From NCBI GenBank assembly GCA_026119855.1, contig JAOWBW010001041.1, positions 721,710-785,709 on the forward strand: DNA of 64,000 bases, in the 5' to 3' direction. The stretch is from Campanula takesimana (taxonomy: Eukaryota; Streptophyta; Magnoliopsida; Asterales; Campanulaceae). Positions 12,775 through 23,144 of this stretch are shown in pieces (position 1 is the stretch's first letter; every line of letters starts with the position of its first letter). The translations under genes were made by a program, and so were the position numbers. Under the pieces are notes generated by a model. It saw only the letters and a program-made list of their open reading frames with translations. It made no database searches and was not told the DNA's origin.

Positions 12775-13160
12775 AGACTTGAGAAAAAACAATCTGATAG
12801 GAGACATGCCATATCAACTTCCCCCTAATACACATCATATGTGAGTTTCTTTAATACCATTCATCATCTTTTAGATCTTTTTTGATTCTTAGAAGGAAAA
12901 AGCCAATGTTTGGAATATGCATTACATAAACTACTGCAAATTTATTTACCCATCCATCAAAAGATAAAATTGTGAGTACTTTCTGAGGTTGGTTGTAATA
13001 ATAATGTTGTGATTATTTGTCTATGTAAGCTTTTACAAATTCTCATTAAGTTCAGTTGAATGCCTTCAAAATTGGTTTTAATTCGAGCCCATTTTGCAGA
13101 GATCTGGTAATGGATTCACTGGAAATGTCCCTTACTTTTCACATTGCTGCACTATTAAGA
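12775..13160 (+). pseudogene. Captured fragment of an LRR gene, resembling STRUBBELIG-receptor family
   Basis: Exon A (12775-12840) follows a CATACTACAG acceptor and precedes a GTGAGT donor. It reads DLRKNNLIGDMPYQLPPNT in one frame. Exon B (13100-13160) follows TTTTGCAG and reads GNGFTGNVPYFSHC, one base out of register with exon A. Successive LRRs ending in IPY-LPPN and TGNVPY, each on its own exon of about 60-72 nt, are characteristic of the STRUBBELIG-receptor (SRF) family. The splice sites survive, so the capture was from genomic DNA rather than cDNA. The lost base and the absence of the rest of the gene make it a non-functional fragment as a receptor. Confidence 0.6.
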
Positions 13161-13329
13161 GTAATACATACTACTATTTTCAAACAAGTTGCATTCATAA
13201 TTCATTAATTTATACAATGGTGACACTCATAAATAAATTATACTCCCTCCGTCCCAAGATTGATACGATGAGACTCTCAAGATTGATAAGGTGATATTTT
13301 AGAATAAGATTTTAAGGTTAGATTTTTCT

Positions 13330-13332
13330 ATA

Positions 13333-13364
<32 letters not shown>

Positions 13365-13440
13365 CATATATACATATACATACATATATACATATACATA
13401 TATATATATATATATATACATATAGATATATAGATATATA
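13330..13440. repeat. TA/TACA microsatellite
   Basis: About 110 bp of alternating TATA and TACATA units inside the hAT element, directly after a lone MITE end at 13243. Any frame read across it is low-complexity. Confidence 0.9.
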
Positions 13441-13722
13441 AGTCGGTACTCGGTATACCAACCAAACACAACATTTTGTACCATGTACCAACCAACTAGA
13501 CGTAATTGGTACGGTAGTACCGTACCGAAACTTCGGTATACCGACTTATGTGTACCAATTATAATTGGTACGGTTGGTATACAGGTTGGTTGGTACGGAT
13601 GAGTACCACTTGCCAGCCCTATCCAAATTTGTCGGACAAGTGAAAATCTTGAGTAAAATTTGTTTTACACTTGTTTTTTTTTTTACATTTTTCTAATTTA
13701 ATGATAATATTGATATTTAGTA

Positions 13723-13903
13723 CTCCCTTTGTCATAAAAATGATGTTTTCATTTATCATTTTTTATTATCTCAAAAAACAAAAAACTTCTTATTTTTATA
13801 ATTTAAGCTTAAATGTGCATAAACACATCATAACTAATGAAGTAAATATTTATATTCTTAAAAAAATGAATAATTAAACATGGAGATTATTTTGAGACCG
13901 AAG
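13723..13903. mobile_element. Decayed Stowaway-like MITE
   Basis: It begins CTCCCTTTGTCATAAAAATG after TA and ends near TTTTGAGACCGAAG. The termini are inverted but eroded. It lies just right of the hAT element. Confidence 0.5.
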
Positions 13904-14222
13904 AAAAAAAAAAGTATAATCAGAGGAATGCACATGAAATTTAACTCTTTACAGAGCAATAGTTTTGGTCAAAAAATTAGTTGATGCTTGTATCTAGTGC
14001 ACACACTTGAGTGGTGAGGCAGTGAATTATTGTGGCAAGAGCATGCCAAATACATACTCAATACAGTATTATAATTATGTTGCTCTTAATTTTAGAGTGT
14101 GCAACTCTGCCACTTTGATTAATTAATACTACTACTAGGAAAAAGGAATTTATTGGTGAAGCACATTGCTCTAAACTAGTACCAAGGAATTCCCTAGTCC
14201 TACCTTAGTGGGTGGTGTAATG

Positions 14223-14391
14223 AGACCAGATCTCCTGTATCAATCCGGTGTGTCATCCATGTGCCTAAAGTGATCCGGCCGTTAATATATTTGAATAATA
14301 TTAATAAAATGTTAATCTTAAAAACTGTGAGCCGTTGGATTACTTTGGGCACATAGAGTGGCACACCGGATGGGTACAGAAGATCTGCTCT
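14223..14391. mobile_element. Mutator-type MITE with 9-bp target duplication
   Basis: A 169-bp element with roughly 50-bp inverted repeats: AGACCAGATCTCCTGTATCA on the left against AGAGCAGATCTTCTGTACCC, the reverse complement of the right end. The direct repeat GGTGTAATG flanks it at 14214-14222 and 14392-14400. A 9-bp duplication with long inverted ends is the Mutator-like pattern. Confidence 0.8.
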
Positions 14392-14437
14392 GGTGTAATG
14401 CATTCTTCAAGTCTTCCAACACATTCATAATTTGTTA

Positions 14438-14644
14438 CTTCTTCGGTCTCAGAATAATTGTCATAGTTGACAAGTTAATGATTTTAAATTTTTAGTTGTG
14501 TTTCGTTATTCATATTCATATGTGTAGAGTGACACGTTTTATGACATTGCAATACTTGTGCATATTAAAATGAGTAGTATAGATAGATCACAAAACTTCA
14601 TATGTTATTTTTAGTAAGACGACATTTATTTTGTGACAAACGAG
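14438..14644. mobile_element. Decayed Stowaway-like MITE
   Basis: It starts CTTCTTCGGTCTCAGAATAA and ends near TTTTGTGACAAACGAG, an eroded inverted version. It sits 46 bp right of the Mutator-type MITE. Confidence 0.45.
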
Positions 14645-14766
14645 AAAATGAAAAATATTAAATTTATTCCGATTCCAAGAGACAGATGTAGTTTAATTGA
14701 AATGTTTGAGATAGTAGCCCCAATCTGACCATGTGATGAGTGTGTTCGTTTAAAGAAAACCTCTCA

Positions 14767-14787
14767 ATACACATACACACACACAAT

Positions 14788-14820
<33 letters not shown>

Positions 14821-14825
14821 AAAAG
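14767..14825. repeat. CA/GA compound microsatellite
   Basis: ACACAC units pass into GAGAGA units over about 60 bp. No gene is attached to it; the spacer 14645-16513 otherwise holds only AT-rich sequence and the poly(A) site described separately. Confidence 0.9.
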
Positions 14826-15179
14826 AGAAGCCATGGGTGGGCAGGTGTTGGTGGAATCAATTGATGGAGTCAAACTGAAGCAAAAGAATATGAGTGATTT
14901 ATGATAATAATGTTTAGAATTTTATTACGATGATTAAACTGACATTAATATTTAGTCAAATTTATATCAAAAATTCAAATGTGACCAATATAAATGCGGA
15001 AGCAGAATATTAAATTGCTTTTTCAAAGCTAAGTATTTTTTTAACATCTCTCATTCTTATCATCTATGACCATCTAAGTGATGAAAATTTAATCTGAATT
15101 CTTATATAATTTTAACAGCCATGTAATTTGAGAAAATAACAAATACTCCCCCCCATAAAAAGTAACTTTACCCAACATC

Positions 15180-15199
15180 AACAGACAAGGAAATATTGT

Positions 15200-15233
<34 letters not shown>

Positions 15234-15244
15234 AGACAAGGAAA
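15180..15244. repeat. Poly(A) tract between 14-bp direct repeats
   Basis: AACAGACAAGGAAA occurs at 15180-15193 and again at 15231-15244. Between the copies is TATTGTC followed by about 30 A. A target-site-like repeat with a poly(A) tail is what a very short, 5'-truncated retroposition product would leave. Confidence 0.65.
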
Positions 15245-16513
15245 AGAAGAAGATAATTATTATCACTCTACTATGCTCAACATTACGAAAGCTAAAGCCA
15301 AAATGGTAGTAGTAATGAGTACAATCTTTGTTCTTTGGCCAAACTCCACCTTTAACAAGATTTGATTTATAACTAGTAGTATACTTTAAGCTTTGTACCA
15401 CTCATTTGCCTTCAGTGGCTGGCTGAACCAGGAAATTTAATCAATGGGGGCAAAATAAATCTTTGTGTATTTTTTCCTTTAAATCAAGGAGGTCAAGTTA
15501 TAAAAAATTACACTAAACCACCATAATTTAAAAAAAATTGCACTAGTAATAATTAAAAAAAAACAAACCAATGGGGGCAATTGCCCCCTTAAGCCCTTCC
15601 TAGCTACGCCTCTGCTTGCCCTTTTCTTTTCATTACCCTCTTTCCTTCCCGTAACATGGCATTTGACTTGTCAATGTTTTTACATAATTTTGTATATTAT
15701 TTGTATCATGAGCAATTGCATTAAGATTATTCATAAGATAAAAGATCTGAAATTTATTGAGAAAAAAAAAAAGATAAAAGCATAAAAATGTTGTCCATAG
15801 ATTATGGATTTACCATCATATCTATATTTGGGCCAATTTTTGGGCTTAGTTTACTTCAAAGCCTAATAAACATCCATTAATTTATGTTTGGCTAAAGATA
15901 CCTTACTTTTTTCCAGTAAGTTGAAGTTAATCAATTAAAGGCAATTCATTAATGCATCTATTCCTTTACTTTTCTTTTTGGTTTGTTTCAGACTAAAATT
16001 GTTAGTTGATTTATTATCTAAAATGGATAATGGGACACACTTATCATTCTCACAACAAAAAACTTTTTACCCACTTTCTCTCACTTTCCTTTTCATTCTC
16101 ACAACATTTTTTTTTAATCTCCGTGTAAAATCAAACCTGAGTCCGGAACTGTAAGGGGGTAATATTTTTGCAAAAATCGAACTTAGCCCACATTACGGAT
16201 AATTTGGCCCAAAGGCCATTTCCATGAAGTCAGGCCTGTGAAATTTAGCATTGAGGTCGGCAGAAAACCATCTCACAGACTCAGTGGGTCCAACATTGAT
16301 TACGTGTCAATAAAGTGATTCCAACGTTGCGTATCGCACGCCACGGCTCACATTAGTGAAGACCAGCCCTTGCCTCCTACCAACTCCCATTTTCGTCTTC
16401 CCCGTTCAGTCATTGTGAACTTCGCCGGAACCCTATCATTTCTCTCTCTCTCGATCTATATCTATACATATATTTATATACCTGAGCTCTCTTTCTCTCG
16501 AACTAGGCGCGAA

Positions 16514-19500
16514 ATGAGTATTGCATTTGAGGCGTTTACAATTGGAACCCCTAACCCTAGCTCCACCTGTAGAGCTTCTTCAATGGCGTTGCGTTCGTCT
16601 CCGTCGGCTTTGCAGTTTGATTCTATTATGAATCGTCGACGACGACTACCGCATTGTAGTTACAGAGTTCCTCAGGTTACTCGCGGCCTTTCTCCTAAAG
16701 GACTTGGCTTTGCTTTGCAACTTCCCCTGCTTCGTCCAACTATGAGGAACCGGTCAATTTTAACATTTTCTGCTCAAGAAGAATCGGTAAGCTGATCTTT
16801 AGCGAATTCTCAATAATTGTACACCAATAAAATCATTACGCTTAGGATTTTGTGAGTAAGGTTTTGTGACTTTTTTGTCCCCCTAGTATTATTCATTGTA
16901 CACATGTATGTTTGAGTTTGAGTAAGTTAGATTGTGAATTGTTTATTTCTACAATAATTTTGAAAGATAGAACATTTATATCTACTCAAGCTAAAAGGGG
17001 CTGTTGCTAACATTTATCGCTTTGAATTTTTAACTATTTTGAAAATAATCCCAGTTAAGAAATTGTTAAAGGGAAAATGTGCTTTAAGTGAGCCATTAGT
17101 GCACTTGTTAGCGTCCAAGCCACTGAATTGCTACGGGCTAACATGCAGTGGTGAAGGAGAAATTTCGGGAAAGGGGGTCAATATTGTTTAGGGAATGAGA
17201 ATTACTGTATACTTGTCATATAAAATTTGACACCGGGGGGGGGGGGGGGGGGGGGGGGTGGTGGTTGGGGTTGGGGTTGGGGTCAAAACGATGTCATAGA
17301 ACAATTTTTATCACAAATCAAGGGGGCTGAAATTGAGAAACACAGTACTTTTAATGTACTAAAAAAATCAAGGTACTACAATGATAAGGGTGGCTTCGCC
17401 ACTGCTGACTTGCGCAGAGGGAAAACTTAAAGAATCCAGTTTTAAACTCTTTCTGTTGGGATATGCCTTAGTAGCAATTGGAAAATATAACAACTGTGAA
17501 ATTAATGTAATGTTTTGGAAAAATAAGGTACTTGAAGAGTGCCCTTAGGGACTAACTCACTAACCAGAATGGAAAGTATGTCTCATATATTACGGCAAGG
17601 AAGTTAAGAATGTATATTTCGCATCTTGCTCACTTGATGCACTCTTCTAGCCAGGTAGCTTATTGGTTTGAAAAGTTAGGCCTTGTTATTATGTGGCTTA
17701 TGGCGAGTGATTGTTTCTATGATTATCTAATTAAAGAAAAACTTATTTATTAGTGAGAGACTGTTCATGTGCTTAACATTTGGTCACACACTGTTTCTTT
17801 TTCAGAAGCCTTCAGATATTGATGTACAGGAGGAGAAGAGTGATCTTGGGGCACGAGCTGAAGAATCTGAAGAAGCCTGGAAAGAGACGTTAGCTTCTTT
17901 CAAAGATCAAGCCTTAAAGATGCAGAGTATATCTCAACAAGCATACGAAGAATACTCTAAGAAAGCTATGGTCATATTAAAAGAGACTTCAGAACAGCTT
18001 AAAATTCAAGCGGATAAGGCAAGAGATGATTTGACAGTGATTGCAAAGGAAATCAGTGAAGAGGGTAAAGTTTATCTATCTACAGCTGCAGAAAACTCCC
18101 CTGAAGAAGTTAAAGATATTGTGGAAACATTTGCTTCGTCAGCTGATGATTTGAATGATGTTTCAAAAGTGCATGATTTTTTTGTTGGGATTCCTTATGG
18201 TATGTCCAATATATGATGCATCAGTATCATGTTGTTTTTATTTGTATTTCAAACTCCCATTGTTTTGTCTATACGCATGGAGATTAAGCACAAAAGTTAC
18301 GTACTTTGCAGGTGGTCTACTTTTTGTTGGTGGCTTCCTTTCCTTTATGATCACAGGAAGCATATCTGCAATTAGGTTTGGCATCATTCTTGGCGGTACT
18401 CTTTTGGCCCTAAGTATCTCAAGTCTCAGATCATGGAGAAGGGGAGAATCCTCCCCGCTCCTTGTGAAAGGGCAGGCAGGTTAGTATCACATTTTTCTAC
18501 TTACCTTGTTTATTTGTTTTTCATTCAGATCTTAATTGTGTATGAATGCCTAGCGAATCAGCCCTCAGCCAATTCAGAGTGTTTTTTTTTTTTTTCTTTT
18601 TTTCCAGCTTTCAGATCTAGTTGCCTCTTATTAGCCACTTATTTTTCAGATTCAAAATGAAGGCTTAACGGTTCAGACCTGTGTATCTAGAGTCACTATT
18701 ACATAATTGTCCTCACAAAATTTCGATAATCCCAATACTACCCCTGGTATTTGTGTTCGCTTTTCACTCCTTTTCTCCATCAGCGTTCCTTCTCCCTCTC
18801 TCTATCGCCGTCTTTCCCAGGGCCGCGGAACTTCTCCTCCGACCTGTTGCCTTCTCCGACCAGTCCCCTCTTACGTGCAATCGTCTCCTCTGCCCGATCA
18901 CCTTCTCCGCCCGGTCGCCTCTGTTTCCTTCTTCTGTTTTTCTTACCTTCTTCTGAGATCTGTAATTTCCGGCAACATAACGACGGGACGCAATCGAGGA
19001 AGGCGTTTTTGAGATAGGGGTGTTTGGGTCTAGGTTTTTCCAAAGTAAAGTATTTTAATTTTGCTTTGCGATTTCGTTTTTTGATTTCGTCTTCTATTTT
19101 TTTTTCCTGTGAAATTAATGGTGGAATTTGAATTAGTTTGAAATTGTTCGAATCCTTGTTTGGCCTACAGGGTTCTTGTAATTTAGGCTTCTATAGAGAA
19201 TCCATCAGTGTTACACTAGTGTATTTTTGATTTTGTTTGATTTCATTTCACCATTGTTGCTGGTGTTATTTTCCCCCATCCATTCTGTGCATTTGTAAAG
19301 ATGTGGCTTTTTGGAAATATTTAGGTCTTTGTTTTTAGAGAGATTTCTTTTCCAATTAGATATAATACTTTTTCCTTTAAAAATAAATAAATTAATTCAA
19401 TAATTTTCAAGGTTACAATGGGAATGTAAAAATATTTGCACATATTCAGTCAGTTCATTCAGTGATGCTACCAAACAATTTTGAAAAATTAAAATTCAGT

Positions 19501-21436
19501 CTTCAGACACTGCCTGTTCAGACGTGAAATCAGTTTTCAGTACTTAAAACTTAAAAAAAAAACAAAAAAACGCCACCTTACTTTTCAATTCAGAGTGTGT
19601 CTCTTTCTATTATGAATGCATTTAAAGTGATAGTGTGGTATATAAAATGGTGAAGGGAGGTTGTGGATTTGGGATCTTGGATTTTGCAGCAGCTCTGAAA
19701 ATGCCTCATTAAAGTGGCTTGAATAGTTATACTTGTAGGAGCAAAACCCTTTGTTATGTGGTTAGTTTTTGTGTCTAAAGTATATCTGCGACATAAGTGC
19801 AACTTACATTTTTTTTTCATTTGACGTGTAAAATAGATAGTTTCTTAGTCTTTTACGTTTTTGTTCCTTATAGCTCAGGATGTTTTACACTGTTTTAAAT
19901 CAAATTTGATTTGGTTTTAACATTCTCCCTCTGTAGTTTCTTGTATCTCTGGTGATTAGTTATAGTTCATTGGGGGAATACTAATCTTACGAATCATTTT
20001 TTTTTTTTTTTGCAGCCATAGCAAGCATACTATTCTTAAGAGAGTTCCGCTTACTATTTACGGTAAAAGCTCTATTTGATTGTGGGGTTTTCTTTATGGT
20101 TCTTCATATGATTTATAATAGCTCATTTAAACTTTTCTGAATATCTAACATTTTTATATTGGCCTTCTTTCAGAGTCCTGTATTCACAAGTTTTCTTGCG
20201 GTTTTAGTCAGGTTTTAAGCTTTACTTTCATATTCTTGATCTTCGCATTTTGAACTTTCAGTTCGTGTGAACAATTAGTAGCTTATTTTAATACAATTCT
20301 ACAAATGGCCATCATTGCTCACACTTCATGTGTGAATTAGATTGCTAGTTTCGGTATTTGATTCAGGGTTGAACCACTGAGTTTAAGGTAGGGCATTTGA
20401 AGATAAGCTGTGAATTTTTAACAGCAAAGCCCTTTTGTAAAGCAGCTAATTATGGTTGGCAGACAAGAATTTTTGGTGTGTGAAGACATTCAGTGACCAC
20501 AAGAAACTGCTTCAGTATGCTTATGTATATTGAGGAGTTTCCTTTGTTTAGTTGAGCGGGATCCACAAGAAACTGCTTCAGTATGCTCATTTACTGAGTC
20601 CCAGTTACAGTGACTTTAAGTGATTCATTCCCGCAAATCTAGTTAATTCCTATTCCCGCTCCAGTTTCATTCCTCTTTGGTGCTTTATTGTTTAATACCA
20701 AACATTCACCTGCCCTCATAATCCCATAGGACTTAGCAAACACTTTCAAAGTGAATACTAAAGGTGGGAAGTCTTTGTTTAGTATATTCTCTTATTTTTA
20801 TCACACTAATTTTTTTTCTATACATACGGTTTAAAAGAAATGTTGTGGTGCTACAGATGACAGATCCGTTGACACGAGTGAGTGACGATAATTATTTAGT
20901 TGTTTTTTTTTTGTTCAGAAACAATAAAGGTTGGTGTGTTGGTTGATTCTAGCCATAAGGCATTAATGGTGAATGATGGTTCGGAAATTTATGTTGAACT
21001 CATCAGCTGGGGCAGTATGCATTGACTTTTGTGCTCAAGGTCATTGGTCATGGATTAAAAATTCCTCGGTTGGAAGTTAGCAGTGTGTTACATTTCTTGG
21101 TAATGGATTCAAAATTCCTCCCCGGATGAAAAACCTTGGTGTCAGTTATCATTTGGCTGTTTCTAGAACTATACTTTACGGTCCATCTACTTGTGTATTT
21201 TTGGACGCTTGAACGCTTACACAGTATGAAGCATTGAATATTCATTCATTCCAGAATCTTGTTCCTCTTTTTATAATATATATTTAACATACTCGATAAG
21301 TAAATACTATCCATTCCACCTCACAATGTGTTCATTGTCTACATGCAGTGGCTCAGTGGTTGCATTCTATATTTATAGAATCTTGTTCTTCGGAGAGCAG
21401 ACAGAAGGTTCAAATAAACCTGAGACCGAAAGTTAA
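16514..21436 (+). CDS. FAX3: FATTY ACID EXPORT 3-like chloroplast envelope protein
   Basis: Exons 16514-16786, 17806-18199, 18312-18479, 20016-20062, 20174-20211 and 21349-21436 join to 335 aa, the length of Arabidopsis FAX3 (At2g38550), with GT-AG introns. FAX proteins are Tmemb_14 family carriers in the plastid inner envelope that move fatty acids out for lipid assembly. Residues 1 to about 85 are Ser/Arg-rich as in a transit peptide. Residues 95-215 are a charged helical region (for example SQQAYEEYSKKAM), as in the FAX2-FAX4 group. The hydrophobic C-terminal part carries the Tmemb_14 helices (LLFVGGFLSFMITGSISA, FGIILGGTLLALSISSLRSW) and ends with VVAFYIYRIL and a short polar tail. Intron 1 contains a G24 run and intron 3 a GC-rich pyrimidine segment. 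Downstream, a donor-like GTATCTGT after 21444 and CATCCAG at about 22276 suggest an intron in the 3' UTR. Confidence 0.92.
17235..17283 (+). repeat. G24 homopolymer followed by TTGGGG repeats
   Basis: Twenty-four G in a row, then GG-rich sequence and three TTGGGG-like units, in intron 1 of the FAX3-like gene on the sense strand. The run can form G-quadruplexes in DNA or pre-mRNA; its exact length is also where sequencing is least reliable. Confidence 0.9.
18770..18970 (+). other. GC-rich pyrimidine segment in FAX3 intron 3
   Basis: About 200 bp rich in C, T and CpG (CTCCGACC, CGCCGTC and CGCCCGG words) inside an otherwise AT-rich 1.5-kb intron. It looks like a 5' UTR or promoter-proximal sequence, but no coding exon follows it. 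It may be an insertion carrying a foreign gene 5' end; flanking words GTTCAGACCTG (about 18671) and GTTCAGACGTG (about 19517) are possible edges. Confidence 0.4.
20497..20587 (+). repeat. 25-bp direct repeat in FAX3 intron 5
   Basis: CCACAAGAAACTGCTTCAGT plus ATGCT occurs at 20497-20521 and 20563-20587, exactly 66 bp apart. No function is visible. Confidence 0.85.
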
Positions 21437-23144
21437 ATCGTGCGAGGTATCTGTAAATTTCTGATTCACATTCCTTAAAAAGTTTATCGTAATGAGTCTT
21501 TGACTATGTGCTTGTGTGCATCTGTATTGCTACTACTCTCTATGAAAGGTCATTCCGTTTAGAGAATATTCTTTTCTGTGTCAAGAGTAAAGTTAGAAAA
21601 GCATGGACTCTTAAGCTGGAGACCCTTTTAAAAAAAAAAAAAAACAGAACTGGAGGGAGACTTAGTTAAGCTAAATTCTAGGTATCATTTATTGTCAGCT
21701 TTTGTTCACGAAAGACACAGAACAATCAGCGGGAGCCGCTTTTGTCCAAAAATGAATTCAGTGTATTAGTTCTCTTATAAAAGTACTTCGACTTTAGGTG
21801 AAAATTGATATTCCATCCATCCCTAAAATAATATCATTTGAGAAGTCATTTTTGTAAAGAATACTACCTCCGCCCCATAAAGATAGTCCCACTTTTTTGG
21901 TTGTTAGTTTTAAAAAATTTGAGCAGTAATTTTAAGTTGATTCAAATGTCTTATTAAAAATCTAAAAATTGTTATTGAAAAAAAAAAAAAACTCACGTTC
22001 CAAATAATTGCCATTTTGGGAAAAGGAATCATACTTTGGGACGTATCAAAAAGGAAAGTAAAACTCTCACTGTTGAGCGGAAAGAGTAGTATATATAACG
22101 GTGTATCAGTAACAAGTTTTGGATTTTCATTAGGATAAGTAAATTAACTTAAATTTTTTGTTCAAAGTTTATTTAAAGTAAATGTTTATGTGTTACTGGT
22201 GGAAGTATGCATATTGTATTTTAAACATGTGATTGACTTTTCTCTTAAACATGTAGTGATTATGCATGCATCCAGGTGCAAAGAGTGTGTTACCCCACCT
22301 TGAAGACAGCAGATTTCATATCCGGGAATGATATCTCCTGTTGCTGCTTGAGATGGATGATCCAGAATCCGGAGTCAAATATGAATTTTTGTATTCTTGC
22401 TTATCAGACTATAGCATGGTGGTTGAGATCTTGATGATAGTTTAGCTGCACCCGCTATTTGGATATCCAATAATGAAGATGTTTTTATTTGTAACTGATT
22501 TCGAGCTTCTATCAAATTAAATGAGAGAAGAAGTAGCAGCAGCTTTAAATCTTGCCTGTTTCTCTTAACTTGTTGGTTCTTGAATCCACAACGATATACT
22601 TTCTCATCATGTTGTGACATTATGAGGAGCTAACTGATGAAGCGATGATAGATATCGTTTTTTTCCCCCTGTTTGTGGCCTGTTTGTTTGGGATGAATAA
22701 GGTATCTGAATGACCCAAAGCTGTTTTCTAGGCCGCTCAGAGGTTCATTCAGCTCAAACAAACACGCCCTAAACCTTCACACGCAAAGCTCTATAGTGCC
22801 ACGCGCACAAACATTACAGCAATTCTTTTATTTATTCCTACCCATGAAGTGCAAGAAGTTGTGTACAAAATCTAAACTGAGAGAAAAAACAAACAACAAA
22901 CGTCTACAAAACTACAGAAATTTTTCCCACGGCATCGGGAGTTTATGTGCGTTGAAAAGATAATCGACATATACATAAATATGACAGCATACCACCCTCA
23001 GATACATCATCGAAGATAGGCCATTAGCTCCTAGTCAGAAAAAGAACGGTACACCTTTAACCAAATAAATACTGGCTATTGGTTGCAGTTCTTACACTAA
23101 CACTAAGACGAATCTTGAGCCCATTTCCTAATTGCATCATTGTC
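21437..23144. other. Spacer between convergent FAX3 and VSR genes, with MITE remnants
   Basis: This is the 3' side of both neighbouring genes. At 21864 a Stowaway-type end (CTACCTCCGCCCC after TA) opens a scrambled MITE that seems to continue to about 22090 or beyond, with a poly(A) and another inserted piece in the middle. At about 22276-22420 there is a more complex stretch after CATCCAG that may be the last part of the FAX3 3' UTR. No further gene is seen. Confidence 0.5.
22678..22770. mobile_element. Short MITE with GTTTGTTTGG ends
   Basis: The left end GCCTGTTTGTTTGGGATGAA and right end TTCATTCAGCTCAAACAAAC are inverted repeats, and the core has GAATGACCCAAAGC. A sister copy lies at 33070-33156. 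Confidence 0.65.

Larger units (their letters stand above)
12181..13621. mobile_element. Non-autonomous hAT element carrying captured LRR exons
   Basis: The element begins TAGGGGTGG and ends CCAGCCCTA (inverted) and is bounded by a perfect 8-bp duplication, TCCAAATT, at 12173-12180 and 13622-13629. An 8-bp duplication and subterminal GGTTGGTACGG/ACCAACC repeats are hAT hallmarks. No transposase frame is visible. The interior holds a Stowaway MITE (12524-12696), two exon-like LRR pieces (12775-12840 and 13100-13160), another MITE end at 13243 and a TA-rich microsatellite (about 13330-13440). The repeats confined to both ends, with foreign gene sequence between, resemble a Pack-type element. 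Confidence 0.85.
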
